DNA of 28,645 nucleotides, taken from Acanthamoeba castellanii str. Neff. Its lineage: Eukaryota > Discosea > Longamoebia > Acanthamoebidae. A program made the position numbers and the translations under genes. The first letter of the stretch is position 1; every line of letters starts with the position of its first letter. The notes below the pieces were generated by a model. It worked only from the letters and a program-made list of their open reading frames with translations, ran no database searches and was not told the origin of the DNA. Shown here piece after piece: positions 1-8,814 of the stretch. The stretch is from contig NW_004457484.1 in NCBI RefSeq assembly GCF_000313135.1, positions 1-28,645 on the forward strand. Direction: 5' to 3'.

Positions 1-100
1 TGTGTGTGTGTGCTTGTGTGTGTGTGTGTGTGTGTGTGTGTCGTGTGTGTGTGTGTGTCGTGTGTGTGTGTGTGTCGTGTGTGTGTGTGTGTGTGTGTGT
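1..100. repeat. TG dinucleotide microsatellite with TCG interruptions
   Basis: Almost pure TG repeat broken every 15-20 nt by a tcg or similar change. It lies just beyond a good minus-strand splice donor (gtacgc read on the minus strand, exon edge at 114), so it is most likely intron of the minus-strand gene that runs off the left edge. Cys/Val-rich open frames across it are translations of the repeat. Confidence 0.9.
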
Positions 101-1971
101 TGGGGCGGCGTACTGTCGAGGTAGATCGAATAGCAGATGTCGCGGAAGGCGCGGCCCCGGTGGGTGCTGGGCTGGTAGTGGCGCAAGGTTGCGCTGGCGC
201 TGGTCTGGCGCAGTGGCGGCTGGCGGTAGTAGTCATTAGCCCATAAGCGGTCCTGCAGACTCAATTCCCTCCACGCTCTGTTGTACCACGACACACATGG
301 CACGACACGACACGACACACGTTGAAACACGATGAGCCAGGCCGAGTGCGATTCTCCAAGAATAGACACTGAGTACCGGCACACCTGGCCGGCGCGAATG
401 AGGGAGTAGACGTCGAGCCGCTCGAGGACGGCGCTGCCAATCGACCTGCCCAGCGCTTCCAGCGGATCGACTGAAATTGTGAAAGACAACAGAATGAAGT
501 GAGTCTCACGGTCTGGCGTAGTACCCACCCCATGCGCGCGGGTGCGTACCCGGCAAGTAGAGCGATGGCACAGACACATGTCGAACGTAGAACCGGTTGA
601 ATTCTGCCACGTCGAGCCGCGTCGGTTCACTTGACGAACTAGCGCCATGGTGGTGATTGTGCTGCCACCGCCGACGCTAGGAGTGTAAGTAGGTGACTGT
701 AGTGAGATTATGTATTGTCTCACCTCGGCAACGAAGCGGGAGAGTTGGCTGAGGAGTTGGTCGTCGGTCGGGCCTTTCCTCGGCAGCAGAGCGTTGAAGA
801 GAAACGCCGCGGCGTAGCCGAAGTAGTCTGGTCGCACAACGCAAACAATCAGAGAAGAGCGAGGGCGGACACACGCGTGAGACAACGTGAACGAAACCTA
901 CGCCACACACGCTACACGCAACGAGTCCTGATAGCCCAGCGCACCTGGATTGAAGTACTGCGCAGCGGAGAATGGGTCCTTGTGGGCGGCGGCGCAGTGA
1001 AGGCGCAACTCGGCCAGCAACAGCTTCGCATAGATGAAAAATGCCACGCCCACACTGGCAGCCGGCCACAAGCCGAGGTAGGTGAGTGAGTGGGGGAGGG
1101 GCAGACTCAAAGGCTGGGACTAGTCACGCGCACCTGAGAGTGAACGTGGTCTCGAGAGGTATCACCTTGTTGACGTAGGCTGCTGCTCCGCTGGAAGGTG
1201 ATGATGATGATGATGATGATGGTGACGTCGACCGCAGTGGTTGCATGGGGTTGTGGCCGTCGAGCGCGTGAGAGAGACTCCCCATGTGGGCCGACAGATC
1301 GACGTCGTCCTCCTGAAGCAAGCCGGCGAGTACGCACCGCACCACCTGGAGAAGAAGCTCAGGTCAGGGAATATCAATTGTGACACAATGTGTGAGAAGA
1401 GAATGAATGAGGGATGGAGAAGCCAACCGCAGAGCACTGATAGGACCCCTGCTTGGCGCTGGTCAAGATGAGCTGCAGGACGGCGCGGTCTCTCGACCCC
1501 GGCGCACCGTCGGCCGGGCTGCCGGTGCCAGCACAAGCACCCGGTTTGAGCAGTGCCTCTACGAGCGGTGCGCGTAGGTGGCGCTCACAGTGCAGGACGA
1601 GCGCCCACGCTTCGCTCTGGACCTGACACGACAATCAAGCTCTTCTTCACAGACAGAAGCAATAGGGGGAGGCAACGTACTGTGCCTGGGGACACAAAGT
1701 TGTGCCACCAGCGGCGTTGGGCAGGTGGTGGCCCCTTGCTGCACCGCTTGAGTGCTGCGCCCACAAGGTAATTACTTGAGAGTGAGACGAAGGTCTGTTG
1801 TACATCACATAGAGGGTGTGGTACCTTCTTGCTGAAGGCACACGAGCAGAGCACGATCGGAGCCAGGCGGCCTACCACCCTTGATTTACAAAAATTTTGC
1901 TTAAAAATAAAATAAAAGCAATTAACAAATAAGGTGGAGGAAAAAAGAGGCACCTGGTGTGGATGGTGCAT
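1..1971 (-). CDS. Unrecognised multi-exon protein, 3' end outside window
   Basis: I do not recognise the family. A phase-consistent chain of minus-strand exons can be built: 1134-1345, 918-1054, 724-827, 550-676, 385-470 and 114-252, giving about 268 residues in one frame. The chain contains a hydrophobic helix-rich part (SVGVAFFIYAKLLLAEL, then YFGYAAAFLFNALLP), a Ser/Asn/His-rich linker, then VAEFNRFYVRHVSVPSLYLP, DPLEALGRSIGSAVLERLDV and DRLWANDYYRQPPLR. Earlier exons are probable but less certain: about 1690-1760 (with RRWWHNFVSP), about 1450-1630 (with EAWALVLHCERHLRAPLVEA) and a possible start ATG at 1971 followed by a donor after six codons. A TCA/ATC run at 1200-1221 codes a Ser tract inside the 1134-1345 exon. 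The 5' end faces the deubiquitinase gene across 125 nt, suggesting a shared promoter. The 3' end continues beyond base 1 through a TG-rich intron. Confidence 0.6.
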
Positions 1972-2096
1972 TGAGGGTCGCTACCAACTGCGTGTGGCTT
2001 CTCGAAGCAATAGAAAAAGAAAACGCTTGCAGGAAAGAAAAGGAACCAAGAAAAACAATTCGAAACAAAAAAAATAAATAAATTGACTCAGCAGAG
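1972..2096. promoter_or_regulatory. Divergent intergenic region, probable bidirectional promoter
   Basis: A 125-nt A-rich gap between two divergent start codons. It has long A/AAT tracts directly upstream of the deubiquitinase ATG at 2097. I see no clear TATA box. The promoter role rests on the head-to-head geometry only. Confidence 0.4.
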
Positions 2097-5000
2097 ATGG
2101 ATGGGACTAAGTCTGGGGCGCTTCAGGGGCGAGGGTTGGCCAACCTGGGGAACACGTGCTTCATGAACTGCGTGCTCCAGTGCTTGGCCCACACGCGACC
2201 GTTGGCCGACTTCTACCACACGAATGCGTACCAGGCCGAGCTCAATCTCGCCAATCCGCTAGGCACGCGGGGTCAGCTCACCCAGTCCTTCGTCGAACTG
2301 CTCCGTGCCATGGCGGCCCCCACCACCGCAGCACCACCAGGCAGCACCGAGCAAGAAGATGAAGTGAAGAAGGAGAGATCTTTTGTCGATCCCAAGGTTC
2401 TACTTTCCTCCTCAGCATTGTTGTGGTCTACTACCGTTCACACCTCACGCTCAACCGCACGACACGCGCATACGCACGACCGCACACACATGAACGCGGC
2501 ACAGAGTTTCAAGGCGTGTGTGGAGCAGTTTGCCCCGCAGTTCGTGGGCCAGGCGCAGCAGGACGCGCAGGAGTTCATGGCCTACCTGCTCGACGGCCTC
2601 CACGAAGACGTCAACCGTGCCAAGAAGCACCCCGCCCAGTCCGAGGCCACCGATGTTGGTGCGTGTACCACACCGCACACACCGCACACATACGCACACA
2701 CCGCACACACAACACACGCACATCAAGTTCATCATTTTTTTCAGCAGAGAGTGGGCCTGCAGACTTGGGCGCGGCTGCGCGGAGGGAGTGGGCGGTGCAC
2801 AAGGCGCGGCACGACAGCCGCGTGGTGGACCTCTTCCACGGGCAGCTGGACAGCGCCCTCCGGTGCCGCCAGTGCCAGAGGGAGAGCCACCGATTCGAGC
2901 CCTTCGTGTTCCTCTCGCTGCCCGTCCCCTCGAAATACCAGAGGTGGCCACTCCACCTTCACCACAGTCTAATGGAGACCACTACGAGGCCCTGAGCTGA
3001 TGGCGCGTCGGTCCTCTACATAGGTCGTTCGAGGTCGTCGTGGTGCCGACGCTGAGCAGGGGAGTCGCTGGGACTGCTACGCTCTACGGAGTGAAGGTGC
3101 ACTTTTCTTCATTTTTATTGAATATGCATTTATCAATTTTATATAAGGTTATTTTATTTTATTATTTTATTAATACTTTATTATAATATGGGTGAGATCA
3201 GGTGGTCAAGGCTGGGACGGTGGCCGATCTCGTGCGGGAGCTGTCCGCCGTTTGCGGCCTCCCGCCGGCGACCCTCCAGGTGGCCGAAGTCCGTGCGCAC
3301 AGAATCTGGAATGTGCTGCCCGCCGCCAAGCCCCTTCAGGAACTTGCGGAATCCGATGTACTCTACGCGTACGCATTCCTCCCATTCCCGCTCAACGACC
3401 ACATGCACGCACGGCCACTCATTCATTTTTCATCTTTTTTTCTTTTTTAATCAAAGCTTCGAGGTCGCACCACAGCCGACGGCCCTCGCACCCTCGCCCG
3501 TCGGCGCCCTGGGCGGACCTCCGCCCGCACCACCCGCCGCCGGACCGCCTCCACCCCCGCCGTCAGGTCCGCCGGCGCCTCCGGCTCCGTCCGCCGCAGC
3601 ACCTCCACCACCGCCCGGAGGACCTCCGCCGCCCGGGCCGCCAGGTGGGCCGCCAGGTGCTGCCGGACCCCGGCCGCCGCACCAGAAGCCGCAACTGCCG
3701 GCCGACGTGCAGGTCCTGCACCGCGTGGTGACCACCACCACCACCGATGGCGAAGCGGCCCCCCAGCCACAGCGCGCGCCGGTGCCGAGCCTCACCGGGT
3801 GCCCCTTCGTCTACTCGTTTGCCGGCGCCAAGGAGGTCACCAACGCGCAGCTGGGCGCTGGCCTGGCCCGGCTCGTCGACCCCTTCACCGCCGCAGCTGC
3901 GCCCGCGCCCGCGCCCACGGGCCGGCCGTACGTGTTACGGGTGGTGAACAAGCAGGGCACGGCGTGCGGCAACTGTCCGGCGGCGAAGAAGTGCGCCGGA
4001 TGCCGGGTGCCGGACGACGGCGAGCCGCTGGAGCTCAATGCGCGGTGCGCCATCGCCGTCGACTGGGACATTCCCGCGGGTCCCGAGGAGCTCCACCCAG
4101 TGCTTGCGGCACTCAACCAGGTGCGTGTGCGTGTGCTGTGGTGCGTGCATGTGCATGTGCTGTGGTGCGTGCGTGTGCGTGTGCGATGGTGCGTGTGCTG
4201 TGGTGCGTGCGTGCGTGCACAATGTTGAATTAACCTTGCTTTGGGCAAAGCGCAGGCGCCGAGCGAACACGAAGCCAGCCTCGAGGTGAGCAGAGAGGAG
4301 GAGAAGATCGCGCTCGGCGATTGCCTGCAGTCCTACACCAGGGAAGAACTACTTGGTACGTGCGCGGGTTCTTCGCCAATCCAACCCTACGTTACTTTGG
4401 CTCGTGTTGGCTGCCACCGCTCATGTTTCTCATCCTTCTCCTTTTCCTCATCGTCTTCGTCATGTTCACTCTCTTTCTTTTCCGCCTTCTCCTCTTGGTC
4501 TTCGTTCTTTTTCTTCTCGTGATGACTCTCTTCTTCGTTCTTGTCGTCGTCGTCGTCATAGGGGAAGACAACATGTGGCACTGCCCGCAATGTGACGCCA
4601 AGCAGCCAGCGGCCACACAAACCCAGGTGTGGAGATTCCCCGAATATCTGGTCGTTCATCTCAAGGTACTCCTTGTATTTGACGTCTCTCACTTCCCATC
4701 GGTCTGGAATTACATCGACCGCACACACCGCACACTCCGCACACACCGCACACTCCGCACACGCAGCGATTCCCGCCGGTGATGCGATCGTGGAGGGACA
4801 AGTTGGACATGTTTGTGGACTTCCCGCTCGAGTGGGACCTCTCCGAGTACGAGAGGAGTCACGAACAGGCCGCCAGTGGCCCTCACTATCAACTCTACGC
4901 CGTCGTGGTACGGCCTCCTCTCTTTTTCTCCTCCTCGTTCTTATTCGTTTTTCTTCGTTTCTTTGAAGCGGTGGTGGTTGACCTTCTACCGCGCAGAACC

Positions 5001-5227
5001 ACTCGGAAGAGACGGGCGTGGCGCACTACACCGCACATACGAGGGACGCTGGCGATCGCTGGTACCCCCCCCTCTTCTGTCTTTCCCCAATCAATAGAAT
5101 AGATCAACATGTTGCTGATCCTTATATATGTTCAAGGTGGTATTTCAACGACACGGTGTGTCTGGCCTCCGATGCTTCCAGGGTGCGCTCGCCGCATGCC
5201 TACCTCCTGTCCTACCGCCGAATCTAG
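2097..5227 (+). CDS. Ubiquitin-specific protease (USP/UCH C19 deubiquitinase)
   Basis: Cysteine protease that removes ubiquitin from proteins. Exons 2097-2396, 2505-2658, 2745-2943, 3024-3096, 3202-3368, 3457-4120, 4256-4355, 4562-4665, 4767-4907, 4997-5061 and 5137-5227 join in phase to 685 aa. The Cys box is at the very N-terminus (GLANLGNTCFMNC, catalytic C21), followed by the QQDAQEF motif. VDLFHGQLDS and CRQCQ begin the zinc finger, closed by CPQC. HLKRF spans the exon 8/9 junction. The His box is GVAHYTAH (H644), and the last catalytic residue sits in WWYFNDTV (N660/D661). A Pro-rich insert (3480-3720, runs of five to six Pro) and a Cys-rich CGNC/CAGC patch separate the two zinc knuckles, the place where USP4/15/32-type enzymes carry insertions. 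No DUSP domain precedes the Cys box. All catalytic parts are intact, so it is probably active. The paralogue name cannot be assigned. Confidence 0.95.
4121..4215. repeat. GTGCGT/GTGCTG simple repeat inside USP intron
   Basis: Repeats of gtgcgt, gtgctgtg and gtgcatgt start exactly at the splice donor after exon 6 of the deubiquitinase and run about 95 nt. The repeat unit resembles the donor sequence itself. Intronic, not coding. Confidence 0.8.
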
Positions 5228-5501
5228 CCGAGTACCAGCAAGTTCGATGTATACATCGTAAAATGTTAACAATATATGCCTTCCATGTTCTTTGTGTTTT
5301 ATGTGCGATGCAGTTCTCTCCTGCTGTAACTTGTGTGAGGCAAAGGCTTGTGTAGTGGACTTGTATGTTATTGCAGCACTGCACTCCACCTCTCCACAGA
5401 GTGGGATGGACAATGTGATGGGAGTGTGATCAGAGTCAATAGTGGTGTTCACATCTATGGTAGCAGCTGCCATGTCTATCTGTGGATGTACCCATTTTCT
5501 G

Positions 5502-6750
5502 TCAACTCTCTGGCGCCGGTGGTTCTGGCGTTGTGGTGTCCTCCGTTGTGGTAGTCTGTTTGAGACACAAGAAGTAGCAGGGCGCGACGACCAACATAGC
5601 CAGGAGGAGAAAGAGGCCCAGAACGGTGAAGGCGATGAGGATGTAGACCAGGTCGACCAGCATGAAAAGAAGCAGCAGCCCCACGAACACCGGAAACACC
5701 AATCCTATCCACACCGTAATCCCGGTCAGACAACCGTACTCACACCACCGCACACACCGCACACATGCCACCGCACACACCGCACACATGCCACCGCAGA
5801 CGCACACGCACACGCACACGGTAAAGAGGGTGTGTACCGCAGAGCGAACGCGAGTACCAGGAACTACATCGGCCGAACGAGAGGCAGCATAGGAGCGTGG
5901 TGAGGGGAAAGGCTATGGCGTTGTCCCCGCCGCACCCCCGGGCGGTGTGGCACAGGCCGCAGTCCGTGCACGCCCAGGCGCAGCAGCTGTGATTGGACCC
6001 CGGCACGTCGATGCACAAAAACGACCAATCCTCTTCCTCCGCCGTTTGCTGTTGTTGCTGTGCAACCGCACCATCGGCAGTGGCTGTCGGCTTGGCAGTG
6101 TCGTCATGGTCGTCATCGTCCGGCAGATGATCTAGAATCGGCGCAGACGGTTTCTCGTCGTTTTCGTTTTCGTTTTCGTTCTTGGCCTTGCGCTTGCCGT
6201 GCTTGGTCTCGTACCTGCCAACCGCCCACCCACCCACGCGTCACCCACCGCACTGGAAAGCGCGCGAGAGTTGGGCGGTGGCAGTACCGCTCGACCGCGT
6301 TGCGCAGGCCCCAGTTGGGCGCCAGCTGGTGGACTGCGAGTGCGCTCTTGCAGACCGGGCACGCGGCGCGGGGCGCAGTCTTGAGCCACCTGGTTATCGT
6401 TATCTTGCTGGTGGTGGTGATGGTGGTGGTGTTGATGATGATGAGCCGTGTTCACTCGAGAAGTAGCGGTCATGATGGGAAGTGGGCACTGTGATCAAAC
6501 CTGAAGCTGTGACCGCACGGACCTACGACTGCCTCTTCCTGTCCCAGATTGATATGTTTATAACTTATATTGAAGTCTACTAACGAAAACGAAGTGGTGG
6601 GAGGGAGGGGGGTACGAGGAGGGTGAGGGTGATGGGGTCTAGCAGTTCCTCGGGCTCCTGTTCCGACGACGACGAAGAGGACGACGACATCATTGTCTGC
6701 TTCGTCGCCTCCACAACGCCTCCTCTTTCGCTCTGCTCCTCTTCGTCCAT
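5502..6750 (-). CDS. U-box E3 ubiquitin ligase candidate with C-terminal membrane segments
   Basis: Exons 6616-6750, 6501-6538, 6288-6389, 5818-6214 and 5502-5738 join in phase to 302 aa. Start ATG at 6750. After an acidic, Ser-rich N-terminus comes a U-box (about residues 37-92): LDPITLTLLEEAVVGPCGHSF, then CPVCKSAL, LAPNWGLRNAVERY. The DPIT, GHSF and L-PN-LR elements are typical of U-boxes, which recruit E2 enzymes without zinc. Then follow a basic/Asn-Glu stretch, an Asp-rich stretch, a Gln run, and a Cys-rich hydrophobic region (HSCCAWACTDCGLCHTARGC). The last exon encodes two or three strongly hydrophobic helices (VWIGLVFPVFVGLLLLF; VYILIAFTVLGLFLLLAMLVV) and a Thr/Pro-rich tail. The likely role is a membrane-anchored E3; the membrane compartment is unknown. 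The donor of exon 4 was chosen inside a GTGCGT repeat because it keeps the hydrophobic frame, so that junction is less certain. Confidence 0.8.
5741..5820. repeat. CACACCG / CACACG intronic repeat
   Basis: Tandem caccgcacacac and cgcacacg units fill the last intron of the U-box gene. On the coding strand they read gtgcgt-gtgtgcggtg and start at the chosen donor. Confidence 0.8.
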
Positions 6751-6913
6751 CTTTTTTTGTCATGGGCAATGGCGTGTGTTTGGATGATGAAATAAATAGT
6801 CCGGAGTTTAATGCAAACACACCAAAATAAGATGTACATGTCCGCGTAATGGAACATGTTTGGCCAATCGCAATGTTGTTGCCCATTTATATGCGTGTGT
6901 GGCGGAACTGGGT

Positions 6914-8547
6914 TCACTGAGCGTCGGCGGCGACCTTGACCACCATCTTGCCGGTGTTCGAGCCATCGAACAGGTTCAAGAAGGCCTTGGGCGCGCTCTC
7001 GAGGCCCTCGACGACGGTCTCGCGCACCTTGATCTGCCCGCTGGCCACCCAGCCCGCCAGCTGGGCCAGCGCCTCCGGGTAGCGCTTGGCCCACGCTGGT
7101 CGGCCTACGATGAAGCCCTCCTTCTTGACATTCCGCGTGAGCAGGATCCAGTCGTGCCGCGGGCCGGTGGTGGCCGTGGGGTTCGAGCCGTCCTCGTTGT
7201 AGGCCGAGATCTGACCGCACACGGAGATGCGGCCATAGGGGTTGATCTGCAGCGTCACCGCATCGCTGATGGCGCCGCCCACGTTGTCAAAGTACACATC
7301 CACTCCTGCAATGATGACGACGATGATGTGAAGTCGATAGAGTGAGCGATGTGAGTGATGTGAACAGTAGCTTGAAAGATCATCGATGGGTTGCGATGAT
7401 GTGTGTGCGTACCCTTGGGGCATGCCTTGGCGACGGCCTCGTTGAGATCGCCGACGGTCTTGTAGTTGAAAGCGTCGTCGAAGCCCAGCTCCTCCTTGAG
7501 CCACGCCACCTTTTCATCATCACCCGCGCTACCCACCACTCGGCAGCCTGGCAGACCATAAGCAAAACGTCGTCGTGAGCGCGAGCCTCGACCCATCGTC
7601 AACACAGAGGACGGCTCACGCAGGTGCGGTGGCGTGCGTACCCTTGAGCTTGGCGATTTGGCCCACGAGCGAACCCACGGCACCAGCAGCACCGCTCACG
7701 AACACCGTCTCGCCCTCCTTCGGGTCACCAATGTCTATGTACGAACGCAAGCATGCCATGTGTAAGAGGGCGTGTGTCGTGTGCGTATGTCGTGTGTCGT
7801 GTGTGTCGTGTGCGGTCGTGTGCGGTCGTGTGCGGTCGTGTGCGGTCGTGTGCGGTCGTGTGCGGTCGTGTGCGGTCGTGTGTACCGAGAAGGCCGAAGT
7901 AGGCTGTGAGGCCGGGCATGCCCAGAGCGCCGACGGCATTGCTGAATGACACGCCCGGGGGGAACTTGTCGAGCTTCTGCAGGCTGAAGGGAGGACCAGC
8001 CGGGTGGGTCGACGGGTTGATCACGATGTAGTCTTGCCACGGCAGCAGGCCTGTCGTCATCACAGGGCAACACATCAAGTCAGCCAACTGATCCGCACCA
8101 GAACCGTGTGATTGTGCGTGTGCGTGTGCGGGCGTGCGTGTGCGGTCACGTACTGATGGCACGGTCGCCCACCTTGAAGTTGTCGTCCTTGGAGGCGATC
8201 ACGCGGGCCACGATGCCTGACACGATGGGCTTGTTGAGCTCGAACGGGGGGACGTAGCTCTTGGCCCCCTCGCGCATGCGACCGCGCAGGTACGGGTCAA
8301 CCGACAACCACTCGGCTCGCAGCGCCACCTTGGAGCCCAAACGTGTTGTGTGGTGTAAGCGATACTTAAGGGTGGAGAGACGTGTTTTTGTTGGGGTTGG
8401 TTGGGGTTGGGCAGTGGTGAGTACCTCGCCGGGCTGGAGCTCGGCGGGGAGCGGCAGTTCGACGGTGTGGAAGGTGTCGAGCGTGGGCAGGCCCTTGGGG
8501 TAGTGTGCGAGCGTGATGGCCTTGGTGGACGCAGGAAGCTGAGACAT
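6914..8547 (-). CDS. NADPH-dependent alkenal/one oxidoreductase, PTGR1/LTB4 dehydrogenase type
   Basis: Medium-chain dehydrogenase/reductase that reduces alpha,beta-unsaturated carbonyls such as lipid-peroxidation alkenals or 15-oxo-prostaglandin-like compounds with NADPH. Exons 8425-8547, 8154-8328, 7886-8050, 7642-7734, 7413-7547 and 6914-7305 join in phase to 360 aa, slightly above the family's usual 330-345. Visible signatures are the N-terminal GroES-like part with SVDPYLRGRM, the start of the Rossmann domain VSGAAGAVGSLVGQIAKLKG (G169-G175), then CRVVGSAGDDEKVAWL, FNYKTV, VYFDNVGG, GRISVCGQIS and the ending FDGSNTGKMVVKV. No structural-zinc Cys cluster is present, as expected for this zinc-free branch. 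Likely cytosolic, with no targeting signal. The gene stands alone, with 163 nt to the U-box start and 267 nt to the F-box stop. Confidence 0.93.
7811..7880. repeat. Seven tandem copies of a 10-bp unit (tgcggtcgtg)
   Basis: Seven perfect head-to-tail copies of tgcggtcgtg lie in the third intron of the alkenal reductase gene, preceded by degenerate gtcgtgtgt units (7771-7810). The array ends at the splice donor of that intron (minus strand). Confidence 0.95.
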
Positions 8548-8814
8548 GCCTCGTATTTGTTGTTGCTGTGTTGGTAAGTCAGTTGTGAATTGAATTGGTT
8601 CTGGGCTGGGGGGCTGGGTGTGGGCTTTTAGCTTGACCCCACACGGCTGTCGGCGCGTCGTTTGTTTCGCCGAGACAAATCCTAGGATTCATAAAAACTA
8701 TTCGATAGGTGGAAAGTATGTTTCCATTTTCCGCCAATTGGAATTTTTACAGCATTAAATGTAGACAAGAGAATTCGAACTAGCTGCGCGACACACGCGC
8801 ACAGTGAATAGGGA

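Noticed and set aside
4..246. Cys/Val-rich open frames over the TG run
   Set aside because: Pure translation of a dinucleotide repeat; the real coding in this area is on the minus strand and the repeat is intronic.
4387..4746. Acidic/basic low-complexity open frames on the minus strand
   Set aside because: They are the complement of a long CTT/TCC-rich intron of the deubiquitinase gene; the sense-strand frame explains the locus completely.
7771..7880. CRISPR-like array
   Set aside because: Units are 10 bp, with no unique spacers, inside a eukaryotic intron; it is a simple tandem repeat.
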